Numbered from the stretch's first letter, positions 15,134-24,052 are shown. The stretch is DNA of 35,035 bases from Desulfurococcaceae archaeon (GCA_020833325.1 JAJHQN010000004.1:1-35035); one strand, 5' to 3'. Made by a program: numbers and translations. Notes: a model not told the origin generated them from the sequence alone.

Positions 15134-16780
15134 CTAAGATCTCCTCAGTAGGAGGCGGGATACAATTAGTGCTATAAGTAACCCTGCTATGAAGGCGGCT
15201 ATCGTGACATCAGCTCTAAGAGTCTCCTCTTTAATTGTTTTAACTAGTGTCTCAAAGCTGGTTACCGTGGAGGTTAACGTCTGAACTTCTCTCACTGTTT
15301 CCCTGACTGTTGTAACCTCTGTTCTAGTCTCTGTCACTCTCAGGGTTTCCCTCACAACCTCTCTCACGGTCGTGGTGAGAAATTGTGTTGCTGTGGTGGT
15401 TTGCGTTATTGTTCTCTCAACTGTTTGAGTCAGCGTTCTTACCTCAGTGGTCGTCGTCGTGATAGTTTGAGTCAATGTTACTGTTACCGGCCTGACCATG
15501 GTGGTTGTAACTGTTGTCGTCTGCGTTACTGTTGTTGTAAGGGTTACTGTTACAGTCTCCGTTACCGTAACCGTGGGGGGTACTGGTGTTGGTGGCGGAG
15601 GTGGTGGGGGCTGTAGTCTCACAACGTATAACACCCACTGTAAATCCCCAGGCTCCCGGTCAAACCCAGCTATGTACGCTACATCGCCTACCAATAGGAT
15701 CCCGTAGGCGTAGGAGTCGTAGGCTTTCTCATCTAGATGCCTTTTAACCAGCATGTTTAGATCTCTATCTAGCACGTAGATAGTGCTCCTCACGTAACCA
15801 CCATACTCCTCGCCTACAGCCACAAGGTACCCTTGCGTGTAGGCAACATCTCTTATGACTGTGATAGTATCATTAAACCTTGCTACCTTCAATATCGAGC
15901 CATCGCTACTAAGCTTAACAACAGCACTCCCCACAAAACCGGTTTGAAGCCGTGTTAATCCAACGACATAAGCGTTACCTTCACCATCAAAGGCTATGGA
16001 TGAAGCAGAGCCCTCAACATCCAAGGTGAGGTTTTTAACGGAGCTCATATCACGTGGATCCACTATACTTATAAACCACCTTAATGCTAAAGAGCTGAGG
16101 TCAATCTTAGCCCCTACAATCCAAAGGTAGCCCTTGGTAGGCTCTAAACCCAACCCTCCCAGCTGTATAGCATATCCTGGTTCAACCTTTGGTCTAAACA
16201 CTACAACTCTATTAAAGTCTCTATCAAACTTATCCACTCTCGCTGTAATCTCCAGAGGTCTAATCTCGATTCCACCAACGTATAGGTACTCGCCATCTGT
16301 TATGGCTGAGCTCGGATTACCTTGAACCCATTCTAAATCCCTGATGGTATAGTTGCTGAGATCCAGTTTAGAGATCATGAGCTTTGCTTTTAAATCTGCT
16401 AGGAGACCTGTAAGGGTTATGTTGGTGAAGGGGATTACGAGGTGTGAGCTGAATATAGCACAGCCGCTTGGATGACCGTCAATGTTAATATGGCTCTTTA
16501 ACTCCACCCCATTAAGCCATGCCTCCACCCTACCTCTAGCCGTTTGAAAATCCCTCGTGATGTTTATGAAGCCCACCAAGTACACCATGCCGTTGTTCTC
16601 ACATACCCACATCGCTTGATCATCATTCCTGGTAGGATTGCTCTTGGTGATGTGTAACACCTCTAACACGAAACCCTCCTGGCTTTGAATGATACCCCCA
16701 GGGTGTGCTTGAGGATATGCTTGTACAAGCAATGCTACTATGGCTATGGAGGCTATTACTGTGATAACATGTTTGCCCAC
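15134..16780 (-). CDS. Membrane-anchored cell-surface protein with Thr/Val-rich stalk
   Basis: A 548-residue exported protein. Residues 1-22 are a signal peptide (VITVIASIAIVALLVQAYP). Residues 40-390 form a beta-rich domain with repeated units (YLYVGGIEI, NAYVVGLT, YLVAVGEEY, DVAYIAGFD), suggesting a beta-propeller. A hinge LQPPPPPPPTPVPP follows, then about 125 residues dominated by Thr, Val, Glu and Arg (TVTETVTVTLTTTVTQTTT), and a C-terminal membrane helix IAAFIAGLLIALIVSRLLL with a basic end. Such a stalk plus anchor is typical of crenarchaeal S-layer-associated proteins; the Thr residues are likely glycosylated. The ligand or enzymatic role is unknown. The ATG start is preceded by GAGGGTGAGGG. 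Confidence 0.85.
   Translation of the reverse strand: MGKHVITVIASIAIVALLVQAYPQAHPGGIIQSQEGFVLEVLHITKSNPTRNDDQAMWVCENNGMVYLVGFINITRDFQTARGRVEAWLNGVELKSHINIDGHPSGCAIFSSHLVIPFTNITLTGLLADLKAKLMISKLDLSNYTIRDLEWVQGNPSSAITDGEYLYVGGIEIRPLEITARVDKFDRDFNRVVVFRPKVEPGYAIQLGGLGLEPTKGYLWIVGAKIDLSSLALRWFISIVDPRDMSSVKNLTLDVEGSASSIAFDGEGNAYVVGLTRLQTGFVGSAVVKLSSDGSILKVARFNDTITVIRDVAYTQGYLVAVGEEYGGYVRSTIYVLDRDLNMLVKRHLDEKAYDSYAYGILLVGDVAYIAGFDREPGDLQWVLYVVRLQPPPPPPPTPVPPTVTVTETVTVTLTTTVTQTTTVTTTMVRPVTVTLTQTITTTTTEVRTLTQTVERTITQTTTATQFLTTTVREVVRETLRVTETRTEVTTVRETVREVQTLTSTVTSFETLVKTIKEETLRADVTIAAFIAGLLIALIVSRLLLRRS
15230..15620 (-). repeat. Low-complexity stalk-encoding tract
   Basis: This internal part of the surface-protein gene repeats near-identical short units coding for TVT, TQT, TTV and TVRE blocks after a seven-proline run. 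The repetition makes slippage and length variation likely, and creates long open frames on the opposite strand that are not genes. Confidence 0.75.
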
Positions 16781-16815
16781 TCGCCCTCACCCTCGTCTGG
16801 GTGTTGATAGCTTAG

Positions 16816-16827
16816 GTATTTAAAGCT
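16816..16827. promoter_or_regulatory. TATA element between psmB and the surface-protein gene
   Basis: GTATTTAAAGCTT reads as a TATA box in both directions (TTTAAAG or CTTTAAATA). It is about 38 bases before the psmB ATG and about 40 bases before the divergent ATG at 16780. The 80-base gap has no other AT-rich box, so both genes probably share this core. Confidence 0.45.
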
Positions 16828-16860
16828 TAGGTGATACTAGTGGAGCGTGGTGGCTCCTAG

Positions 16861-17481
16861 ATGGATTACCGTTTGAAGATGCTAGCTAGTGGGACCACCA
16901 CTGTTGGTCTAGTGGCTGGTGACTATGTGGTGTTAGCTGCTGATAAGAGGGCTACTGCTGGTTTTATGATTGCTAGTAGGAGGGTTAAGAAGATTGTTAA
17001 GCTCACAGACTACGCTGTAATGACTATGGCTGGGCTTGTTGCTGATGCTCAGATGCTAGCTGATATTCTTAGGAGTGAGGCTAAGTTATACGAGTTAGAC
17101 ACGGGGTCTAGGATGAGTGTTAGGGGCATAGCAGTACTCCTATCTAACATACTATTCTCCTATAAAGCTCTGCCCTTCATAGTCCAGGTTTTAGTGGGGG
17201 GTTACGATGTTAAACCAAGGCTATACCTCCTAGATCTCTTCGGTAGCATAACTGAGGAGAAGCTTGCTGCAACAGGCTCCGGCTCTCCGGTAGCCTATGG
17301 AGTTCTAGAGCAACACTACAGGGAGGATTTAAGCTTAGACGAGGCGGTTAAGATAGCAACTGCAGCTATAAGAGCATCAACGCTAAGAGATGCAGCGTCA
17401 GGCGATGGCGTGGATATAGCAATTGTGGGTAGAGGGTTTATCGAGGAAAAATTTATACCCTTCACCTCTATAACTGTATAA
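16861..17481 (+). CDS. psmB: 20S proteasome beta subunit, catalytic
   Basis: The beta subunit lines the central chamber of the archaeal 20S proteasome. A short propeptide of 11 residues precedes the mature N-terminus at Thr12 (SG/TTTVGLV), so autoprocessing at Gly-Thr is expected. Counting from that threonine, Asp17 (LAADKRA) and Lys33 (RVKKIV) are in the catalytic positions, and GSGSPVAYG and RDAASGDGVD supply the remaining conserved serines and aspartate. It therefore looks active, unlike the second inactive beta subunit found in many Thermoproteota. It precedes the FttA gene on the same strand by 100 bases. Confidence 0.97.
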   Translation: MDYRLKMLASGTTTVGLVAGDYVVLAADKRATAGFMIASRRVKKIVKLTDYAVMTMAGLVADAQMLADILRSEAKLYELDTGSRMSVRGIAVLLSNILFSYKALPFIVQVLVGGYDVKPRLYLLDLFGSITEEKLAATGSGSPVAYGVLEQHYREDLSLDEAVKIATAAIRASTLRDAASGDGVDIAIVGRGFIEEKFIPFTSITV

Positions 17482-17581
17482 CAGGCTTCTAAGCATACCG
17501 GTGGGTTATCTTAGGAGGTTAACCCTAACACAAGGATACCCGGGCTATCGACGGGGCTAGCGTTAGAGGTGTTATGATAAG

Positions 17582-19582
17582 GTGGTGGAGGAGGTACCTG
17601 AGTATGGGAGAGAGTTTAGGGTTAGAGCGGTTCAGGAGATAACAAGGTTCCTGGAGGGAGCGGATGTCTCCAACATAGAGTTTGAAGGGCCCGAAATAGC
17701 TGTATATATTAGAAACCCGAGGTTCATATCAGAGAACGAGGATAGGATTAAGGAGCTAGCTAAGCTTCTAAGGAAGAGGGTTGTTGTTAGAACGGATCCT
17801 AGGGTTCGTAAGTCTAAGGAGGCTACTATAGAGTATATCCTGAGTCTCGTGCCGAGCGATGTAAACGTCTCTCCTGAGGATATACAGTTCGACGATATAC
17901 TGGGGGAGGTTAGGGTTTTAGCAGATAAACCTGGAAAGCTTATGGGTAAAGGTGCAGCCCTAAGATACCAGGTTTTAGCTGAGACTGGCTGGAGGCTTGA
18001 GGTTTACAGGAAGCCGCCTATGGCCAGCCGTGTCCTAGACTCTATAATGAGGCATCTAGCTGTGGCATCTGCTGAGAGGAGGAAGGCTCTCAGGGAGATA
18101 GGGGATAGGATATACAGGGATATAACTGTGGGTACTAGGTATATTAGAGTTATAGGTCTTGGGAGTTTCTGCGAGGTTGGAAGAAGCGCTATACTAGTTG
18201 ATACAGGTGAGAGTAAGGTATTACTGGATTCCGGGATCTCGCCTTCATCCAACGGTGTCGACGCACTACCATACTTTAACACACCAGAGTTTAGGCTTGA
18301 GGATCTAGATGCTATCATAATAAGCCATGCTCACGTAGATCATATGGCTGCTGTACCCCTACTATTCAAGTTCGGCTACAGAGGGCCTGTCTTCGTTACA
18401 CCCCCCACAAGGGATTTAATGTTGTTGATGCTAACAGATTTCATCGAACTTACGAAAGGCGAGGGTAGAGAGCCTCTATTCACTATGAAGGAGGTGGCAT
18501 TGATGATGACAAGGGTTGTACCTGTTAACTACAATATTGTAGTTGATGTAGCTCCAGATGTGAAGCTAACGTTCACCAACGCAGGCCATATACTAGGTTC
18601 TAGCCTAGTACACCTTCACATAGGACAGGGTTTGTTTAACCTACTCTACACAGGGGATCTGAAGTATTATAGGATTAAGGGTGATAGGGGGACTAGGCTA
18701 CTGCCACCTGCTAATGAGGAGTTCCACAGGGTGGAGGCGTTGATAATAGAGGGTACCTATGGTTCTAAGGAGCCGCAGCCGAGGGATAAGGCTGAGGCGG
18801 ATCTCATAGCCCTAGTGAATAAGATTAAGGAAACGGGGGGTAAGCTGTTGATCCCAGTTATGGCTGTGGGTAGGGGCCAGGACATACTGTATGTATTGAA
18901 TACGGCGTTGAAGGAGAAGAAGATCCCGGAGGTTCCAGTGTACGTTGATGGGATGATATATGAGGTGACAGCCTTATACACAGAGTATCCGGAGCTCCTA
19001 GCAAAGCCTGTGAGGGACGCAATGTTATATCAGGGCGAGAACCCCTTCATAGGATCTAACATAGTCTATGTTAATGACGAGTCTAAGAGGCAGGAGGCTA
19101 CATACAGTCAGGGTCCTGCGGTGATAGTGAGCACAAGCGGTATGATGACGGGAGGCCCTATCATAGAGTACTTCAAGAACCTAGCTGAGGATGAGAGGAA
19201 TATACTGGGGTTTGTTAGCTACCAAGCCCCAGGGACTCTAGCTAGGAGGCTTGCTGATGGAGAGAGGGAGGTTGAGGTTAGGGATGATTCGAGCGTGAGG
19301 AAGGTTAAGGTTAGGATGGACGTTGTGTCAATAGAAGGTTTCACAGGCCACTCTACTAGAAGTGAGCTAATACAGTTCCTGAGATATCTTAGACCTAAAC
19401 CTAAAACAATTATACTCAACCATGGGGAGCCCTCAGCGCTTCTCAGCCTAGCTCAGAGCGTTAAGGAGTCGTGGGATAAACTAGGGTTTGAAGCCCCCCC
19501 AGAGCTCCTGATACCAGAGAACCTTGAATCGGTCAAGCTTTACCCTAGAAGCTCTAAGGTTAGAGTAATGCTATCTTATTAA
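17582..19582 (+). CDS. fttA: Transcription termination nuclease FttA (aCPSF1), KH + metallo-beta-lactamase + beta-CASP
   Basis: FttA cleaves RNA at U-rich 3' ends and terminates transcription in archaea; it is the homologue of CPSF73. Residues 1-145 hold two KH-like RNA-binding domains. The metallo-beta-lactamase part includes GSFCEVGRSAILVDTG and the metal motif SHAHVDHMAA (usually HAHLDHSG) near residue 247, AGHILGSS near residue 336 and YTGDLKYY. The beta-CASP part has EGTYG, GMMTGGP, GFTGHSTRSE and NHGEPSA. GTG start at 17582; the length (666) is slightly above the usual 630-640. The stop lies within a 12-base tail-to-tail overlap with the convergent PUA gene. Confidence 0.96.
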   Translation: MVEEVPEYGREFRVRAVQEITRFLEGADVSNIEFEGPEIAVYIRNPRFISENEDRIKELAKLLRKRVVVRTDPRVRKSKEATIEYILSLVPSDVNVSPEDIQFDDILGEVRVLADKPGKLMGKGAALRYQVLAETGWRLEVYRKPPMASRVLDSIMRHLAVASAERRKALREIGDRIYRDITVGTRYIRVIGLGSFCEVGRSAILVDTGESKVLLDSGISPSSNGVDALPYFNTPEFRLEDLDAIIISHAHVDHMAAVPLLFKFGYRGPVFVTPPTRDLMLLMLTDFIELTKGEGREPLFTMKEVALMMTRVVPVNYNIVVDVAPDVKLTFTNAGHILGSSLVHLHIGQGLFNLLYTGDLKYYRIKGDRGTRLLPPANEEFHRVEALIIEGTYGSKEPQPRDKAEADLIALVNKIKETGGKLLIPVMAVGRGQDILYVLNTALKEKKIPEVPVYVDGMIYEVTALYTEYPELLAKPVRDAMLYQGENPFIGSNIVYVNDESKRQEATYSQGPAVIVSTSGMMTGGPIIEYFKNLAEDERNILGFVSYQAPGTLARRLADGEREVEVRDDSSVRKVKVRMDVVSIEGFTGHSTRSELIQFLRYLRPKPKTIILNHGEPSALLSLAQSVKESWDKLGFEAPPELLIPENLESVKLYPRSSKVRVMLSY

Positions 19583-20089
19583 CGCAACCGCATTCCACAG
19601 CCTATCACCAACATGGTGTAGGTTTCTAAAAGCCTTCCCCCTACCACCTCCAGCAACACTCTCAGATAAGCTCCTAGAATCGACGAGAGCCTCCCCTACA
19701 GCAACGGGAGATTTGGACTCCTCATCAACTATAACCACGATAGATCCAATACCAAAATCCCCGGAGATCCTCCTAACACCTGGAACCATGAGATCAGCCC
19801 CCCTGACCATAGCCCTAGCAGCACCCCTATCAACATAAACCTGAGGAAGCCAACCGTAACCTATGTCGAGAAGCAAACTCAAAGCCGGGATCAGCGTACT
19901 CCCAACCCTAAAGAAAGCCGCCTTACCGTCGAACATGTAGAGTGTGAAACCCTCGAACTCCGCAACCTCAACCAACTTAGCATCACGCATCGGAAACGAA
20001 GGGTAACGTTTCACGAGCTCCTCCAAAAGCTCCCTAACAAACCGCTTCTGCAAAGGATGCCTTCTAACAGGCTTGATCGCGCCATCCAT
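19571..20089 (-). CDS. MCT-1/Tma20-like PUA-domain protein
   Basis: The protein pairs an N-terminal DUF1947-type domain (RFVRELLEELVKRYP, FTLYMFDGKAAFFRVG, PALSLLLD) with a PUA domain (YVDRGAARAMVRGADLMVPGV, SPVAVGEALV, KAFRNLHHVGDRLWN, written here in pieces). That order is that of eukaryotic MCTS1/Tma20, which acts in translation initiation and ribosome recycling. A longer frame runs to TTG 20197, but the TATA-like AGTTTTTAAGGG around 20131 on the minus strand points to the ATG at 20089, giving 172 residues, close to the 181 of human MCTS1. It overlaps the end of the FttA gene by 12 bases and is divergent from LSm. Confidence 0.85.
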   Translation of the reverse strand: MDGAIKPVRRHPLQKRFVRELLEELVKRYPSFPMRDAKLVEVAEFEGFTLYMFDGKAAFFRVGSTLIPALSLLLDIGYGWLPQVYVDRGAARAMVRGADLMVPGVRRISGDFGIGSIVVIVDEESKSPVAVGEALVDSRSLSESVAGGGRGKAFRNLHHVGDRLWNAVALIR

Positions 20090-20323
20090 AACCCTGCTAC
20101 CGAGCAGGAACTCCACTACTCTACCCTTAAAAACTATAACCCAAACTAGAGCGATTAAGTTAAGTTCGGGGACTTTAACCGAAGACGGGGTGTTCAATTG
20201 TAATCCTCTTCCGCACCTCCACTAAAGCTGAGAGCTCTCTAAATCCTTTGTGGCTCCGACTATTGGACTATTGGGAGGAATGTATAAGAGTTTTGGTTTA
20301 AAGAATGTGTTGTGGTGCTTGAG

Positions 20324-20557
20324 ATGAGCCAGTTGAGCCCCTCTACGTTTAGGGAGCTTAAGAACTATGTTGGTAGTAGTGTGCTTATAAAACTTAAGGG
20401 TGGGAAGGGTATTAAGGGTGTGTTGAAGAGCTACGATCAACATCTTAACCTTATAGTTGAGAATGCCGAGGAGGTTGATAGTGAGTCTTCGAGGATGCTG
20501 GGTTTAGTCTTGATTAGAGGGGATAACGTTATACTGATAAGCCCGGCGCCTAAGTAA
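20324..20557 (+). CDS. Archaeal LSm (Sm-like) RNA-binding protein
   Basis: A 78-residue Sm fold: Sm1 motif (SVLIKLKGGKGIKGVLKSYD, HLNLIVENAEEV) and Sm2 motif (LGLVLIRGDNVILISP) ending at a short tail. LSm proteins form heptameric rings that bind U-rich RNA. Two GTG codons at 20312 and 20315 extend the frame, but the TATA box GTTTAAAG (20296-20303) is only about 13 bases from them and about 25 from the ATG at 20324, the usual leaderless distance, so ATG is preferred. It is followed after 20 bases by L37e, a neighbour pair conserved in many archaea. Confidence 0.96.
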   Translation: MSQLSPSTFRELKNYVGSSVLIKLKGGKGIKGVLKSYDQHLNLIVENAEEVDSESSRMLGLVLIRGDNVILISPAPK

Positions 20558-20577
20558 CTCTTTGATGGTGTGGGGTT

Positions 20578-20766
20578 TTGGTTAAGGGGACTACGTCTTT
20601 TGGGAAGCATGGTAGGAGTAAGAGCCACATTGTTTGTAGGAGGTGTGGTAGGAGATCATATAATGTAGCTAAAGGCTATTGCGCAGCTTGTGGTTTCGGG
20701 AGGAGTAGGAGGCTCCGTAGCTATAGTTGGCAGAATAAGAAGGTTAACAGGGTTAGGGTTGTATGA
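20578..20766 (+). CDS. rpl37e: Large-subunit ribosomal protein L37e
   Basis: A basic 62-residue protein of the 50S subunit. It begins [16 protein letters not shown], has a zinc ribbon [20 protein letters not shown] with four cysteines in CxxC pairs, and ends in the family's RSYSWQNKK tail. The start is TTG at 20578. It lies between LSm (20 bases upstream) and the M24 peptidase, whose ATG overlaps the L37e stop by four bases (ATGA), indicating translational coupling in one operon. Confidence 0.97.
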   Translation: MVKGTTSFGKHGRSKSHIVCRRCGRRSYNVAKGYCAACGFGRSRRLRSYSWQNKKVNRVRVV

Positions 20767-21908
20767 GCTTGGAGGCCCGTTTAGGATCCTTTGATTCTAA
20801 CAGGCTTAAGCTTAAAAGCTACATGGAAGCTAGGGGTTTAGAGGTACTGGTACTCCTAGGTAAGGGTAACATTGTCTACGCTACAGGCTTGAGAGAGCCT
20901 AGTGGAGCTCTAATCCTTTCAAGGGAATGCGGAGATGTAATGCTAGTGCCCCTCCTAGACTATCACAGGGCCTCTGCTAGCTCCCCGCGCGACGTGGAGG
21001 TTAAGGCTTTCTACAGAGCTGGAGAGGAGGCTATTAAAGGCGATGTACCCAGTAGGGATTTGATAGTAGGGGGGCTGCAGGATGCTGTAGTTAAGATTGT
21101 TGAAGAGTGTAGAAGGAGTTCCCACACTGTAGGTGTTGATTTAAACTGGGCTCCTAGCAGTATAATTAGAGCCCTTGAGGTTAAGATTCAGCTAGTGGAT
21201 TCTAGTGGTGATGTAGCTAAGATTAGGAGTGTTAAGAGCGACTGGGAGGTTGAAGCCATAGAAGCATCGCTTAGAATAGCTGAGGATACTATGAGGAGGG
21301 TTCTTGGAGAGGCTAGGGAGGGGGTTACAGAGCTTGAGCTCTCAGGGCACGCCAGCCTTAACATGAGAAGGCTTGGTGCGTGGGGAGAGGCTTTCCCAAC
21401 TATAACAGCATTCTACGAGAACACAGCATACCCCCATCATACACCTACCCAGATGAAGCTAACACTACCAGGACCCCTACTAGTAGATCTAGGGGCGGTA
21501 CTAGCAGGCTATCACAGCGACCTAACAAGGACACTGTGGTGGGGGGCGGGAGGGGCTGAGTTCAGGAAGAAGATAGAGATGGTCGTAGAGGCGCAGGAGT
21601 CAGCTATAGATACCATAGCACCCGGTGTTGAAGCATGGGAGCCTGATAGATCGGCTAGGCTCGTTCTAGAGAAAGGAGGAATGTCTTCGTATTTCATCCA
21701 CGGTTTAGGCCACGGTGTTGGTGTTGAGATACACGAGGAACCCTACCTAAGACCTGCCTCGAAGACTGTACTAGAGAAGGGTATGGTTGTAACAGTGGAA
21801 CCGGGGATATACATACCAGGGCTTCACGGGGTAAGAGTAGAGGATTTAGTATTAGTAACAGCTAGAGGTAGAAGGGTTCTAACGAGAATATCGAAGATCC
21901 TAGGTTAA
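20763..21908 (+). CDS. M24-family Xaa-Pro peptidase
   Basis: A 381-residue metallopeptidase with an N-terminal creatinase-like domain (about 1-145) and a pita-bread catalytic domain. Metal ligands can be read: two Asp in [20 protein letters not shown], His in [17 protein letters not shown] and two Glu in [10 protein letters not shown] and VRVEDLVLV. Such enzymes cleave the bond before proline in small peptides; Xaa-Pro dipeptidase (prolidase) or aminopeptidase activity cannot be separated by eye. The ATG overlaps the L37e stop. No downstream gene on this strand; the next gene is convergent with a 38-base gap. Confidence 0.92.
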   Translation: MSLEARLGSFDSNRLKLKSYMEARGLEVLVLLGKGNIVYATGLREPSGALILSRECGDVMLVPLLDYHRASASSPRDVEVKAFYRAGEEAIKGDVPSRDLIVGGLQDAVVKIVEECRRSSHTVGVDLNWAPSSIIRALEVKIQLVDSSGDVAKIRSVKSDWEVEAIEASLRIAEDTMRRVLGEAREGVTELELSGHASLNMRRLGAWGEAFPTITAFYENTAYPHHTPTQMKLTLPGPLLVDLGAVLAGYHSDLTRTLWWGAGGAEFRKKIEMVVEAQESAIDTIAPGVEAWEPDRSARLVLEKGGMSSYFIHGLGHGVGVEIHEEPYLRPASKTVLEKGMVVTVEPGIYIPGLHGVRVEDLVLVTARGRRVLTRISKILG

Positions 21909-21946
21909 CTTGCAATAACCGGTGGGTTTAAAGCCTCAGAGACAAG

Positions 21947-22660
21947 CTACTGCGGGGTCTTTAAAATCCACATCCCCTTATCTTCATCGTACACAGCCAT
22001 CCCAGCCTTCGCCATCTTCCTTAAGAGTCTCCCCGCCGCCTCCCCTAATGCGACCTCCAGTAAGCCTACAGCTTCTTCTAGATCACCTACACTTATCTTA
22101 CCTACTTCATCCTCAAACCTCGCCCAGAAGTCCGGGTCTAGAGCTACCCTCTCCCCGCCAATGCTAACCACCATAGCCCCCTCCTTCTTCAATTTTTCAA
22201 AGAACCTCTCAGGGGATTTCATCCACTGCACATCCTCCTGGAACACAGCCCCTTGCTCCTTCAACCTCTCGATAGCTGTTGGCGGAGCTCTCTTAACCTC
22301 CTTAAGCCTCTCCCTCGAAACCTCTCTGGGCTTCTCAACCTCGCTCTTCTCCACCAACTCTACTAAGTCTGCTAGCCTCCTAGCTATCTCATCTATCTTA
22401 CCAGTGTAGGGGTTTAACAGGTCTACCATAATCCTTTCAAGTCTCCTAGCCAGAGCCTCGGCCTGCTCCCCCTCGCCAGCACTCCTACCAACCCTCCCCT
22501 CTATCACATCCCTAGCAAGCCCCCTAAGATAGTCTGATACCAAATTATAACCCTCCCTCCTAGCAATAGCCTTTAGAGCCTCATACTCACCTCTAGAAAG
22601 TTCAATCTTCACTAAAACCTTATCCTCACGCCCCCCACTAGGCTCCCCCAAAAGATCCAC
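21947..22660 (-). CDS. Ribbon-helix-helix-like protein with C-terminal helical domain
   Basis: Residues 13-55 (KVLVKIELSRGEYEALKAIA, then NLVSDYLRGLARDVIEG) have the beta-helix-helix pattern of ribbon-helix-helix DNA-binding domains. A charged helical linker with coiled-coil character (65-130) leads to a C-terminal region of 100 residues that is helical with a strand pair (GAMVVSIGGERVALDP) and ends AVYDEDKGMWILKTP. I take it to be a conserved crenarchaeal DNA-binding or regulatory protein; the target is unknown. GTG at 22660 is about 25-30 bases from the minus-strand box ATGTTTAAACA, consistent with a leaderless transcript. Confidence 0.7.
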   Translation of the reverse strand: MDLLGEPSGGREDKVLVKIELSRGEYEALKAIARREGYNLVSDYLRGLARDVIEGRVGRSAGEGEQAEALARRLERIMVDLLNPYTGKIDEIARRLADLVELVEKSEVEKPREVSRERLKEVKRAPPTAIERLKEQGAVFQEDVQWMKSPERFFEKLKKEGAMVVSIGGERVALDPDFWARFEDEVGKISVGDLEEAVGLLEVALGEAAGRLLRKMAKAGMAVYDEDKGMWILKTPQ

Positions 22661-22777
22661 CCCCTAGTGGCTAGTATTGTTTAAACATAATATCCTATTA
22701 TCCTCTCTAAGCCCTAGCGTAGAGCCTGACCTGGGTGGTCTACTTGAAGGTTTGAAGGTTTAAGTGTAATGTAAAGG

Positions 22778-23506
22778 CTATATGTTAGCGTAAGCTATGA
22801 TCCTCCTATCTCTTGCAAGCCTGAGGTCGTGGAGTGCTCTAGCCGCTAGTCTTAGTGCTTCCCTAGCTGTCTTTGATACCCCTATGCCAGCCTTCAGGTC
22901 ACCCTCCTCTACGAGCCTCTCAGCTAAGCTTATGTAGTTTAGAGGTGGTAGTATTACTAGTATGTTGTCCCCTCCTAGGTACTGCGCTATACCTCCCCCA
23001 CTCTCAGCTACCGTTGCGAGTCTTCCTAGGAGGCTTAAGATCCTGTGGTATGATCTTGTAACACCTTCATAGGCTGTCGCTCCAGTTATGTTATTTAAAT
23101 CTAGGTGAGCTATTGCTACTACCTCTTCTCCAGGGCAACTTGTATAAGTTAGGCCTCCAATCTCGGTTTTAGCTAGTAATTTGAACGCCCTAGCCTCAGC
23201 GTCTACAGGGTTTAGGTCGCAGGAGCTCGCCATCCTAACCCCTACTTTGGAGTAGCTCCTAGCAACATCTAGCATCTCAACAAGCGCTTCGTATCCCACG
23301 TTTGACGAGAGTATTAGCATGTAGTCGTACCTAGTAGGCATGGAGAAAGCTCCATGCTTTGTAGCCACATCCTGTAACGCTAGGTACAACTCCGCCTGAA
23401 CCCTCTGTATAAGCCACTCCCTATCACTCCCGAGACCCTCAGTCCACTCCCTATAGCCAATCTGCTCCAACACTGTTATACGAGTGTTGAAAGCCCTAGA
23501 CTCCAA
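22778..23506 (-). CDS. gch3: GTP cyclohydrolase III
   Basis: GCH III (MJ0145 type) opens the GTP imidazole ring to give a formamidopyrimidine, the entry step to archaeal riboflavin and F420 synthesis. Recognisable features are the N-terminal GYREWTEGLGSDREWLIQR, MPTRYDYMLILSSNVG, an AHLDLNNITG segment, and LGGDNILVILPP with GIGVSKTAREAL later, reflecting two ferredoxin-like/GGDEF-like domains. The length of 242 fits the family. ATG at 23506 is 12 bases after the ribH stop, so the two genes of this pathway are co-transcribed. Confidence 0.9.
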   Translation of the reverse strand: MESRAFNTRITVLEQIGYREWTEGLGSDREWLIQRVQAELYLALQDVATKHGAFSMPTRYDYMLILSSNVGYEALVEMLDVARSYSKVGVRMASSCDLNPVDAEARAFKLLAKTEIGGLTYTSCPGEEVVAIAHLDLNNITGATAYEGVTRSYHRILSLLGRLATVAESGGGIAQYLGGDNILVILPPLNYISLAERLVEEGDLKAGIGVSKTAREALRLAARALHDLRLARDRRIIAYANI

Positions 23507-23518
23507 GATCTAAGCACC

Positions 23519-23980
23519 TCACTCAACAATTATAGTCTTCCCCTCATACCTAGCAGACTCTACAACCTTCCTCCTCCTAGCTAGCTTAACAGCGGATTCA
23601 ACAGCCCTTCTAGCATACTCCTCAGCCCTCTCAAGAGCTTGAACCCTAGAAGCCCCAGGTCCTATAACGCCTAGGGTAACAGGCTTACCGTACTGAACCC
23701 CTAAATCTAAGAGCTTTCTAGCAGCCTGATGGGCTACAACCTCATCATGTTTAGTCTCACCCTGAATAACAGCTCCCAGAACTACAACAGCATCGACATA
23801 GTCAAGCCTAATAACCTCCATAACACCATAGGGTGTATCATATGTACCTGGAACCTTGTAGACAATAGTAACCTCGGCATCGAGGAACTTAGCATGGTCT
23901 AAAGCCTTCTCAAGCATAATCCTGGTAACATCGAAGTTGAACTCTGAAACCACAACAGCCAACCTAACCCTACCGGGCAT
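23519..23980 (-). CDS. ribH: 6,7-dimethyl-8-ribityllumazine synthase
   Basis: RibH condenses the ribityl-pyrimidine with 3,4-dihydroxy-2-butanone 4-phosphate in the penultimate step of riboflavin synthesis, usually as an icosahedral or pentameric assembly. Motifs: [50 protein letters not shown] with the catalytic His, and [19 protein letters not shown] (usually GVLT-like). A longer frame reaches 24028, but ATG 23980 begins at the family N-terminus, with a GGTTTTTAAGG box (24016-24025) about 40 bases upstream. The palindromic repeats at 24031-24052 sit directly before this box. Confidence 0.93.
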   Translation of the reverse strand: MPGRVRLAVVVSEFNFDVTRIMLEKALDHAKFLDAEVTIVYKVPGTYDTPYGVMEVIRLDYVDAVVVLGAVIQGETKHDEVVAHQAARKLLDLGVQYGKPVTLGVIGPGASRVQALERAEEYARRAVESAVKLARRRKVVESARYEGKTIIVE

Positions 23981-24030
23981 ACAAACTCCCAAAGGGATAC
24001 TTAAAGGGGAGCACACCTTAAAAACCATAG

Positions 24031-24052
24031 CACTATACAGTCACTATACAGT
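24031..24052 (-). promoter_or_regulatory. Tandem imperfect palindrome upstream of ribH (operator candidate)
   Basis: The 11-base unit CACTATACAGT occurs twice head to tail with no spacer. Within it, ACTATACAGT is palindromic at 8 of 10 positions. The 11-base period equals about one helical turn, so two dimers would bind on the same face. It lies just upstream of the ribH TATA box. A related CTATACAGTC occurs once before the malic enzyme gene (7050-7059). Confidence 0.5.

Noticed and set aside
15383-15707. Open frames opposite or within the Thr/Val stalk
   Set aside because: They arise from low-complexity repeats of the surface-protein gene and encode implausible Cys/Gly/Val-rich strings.
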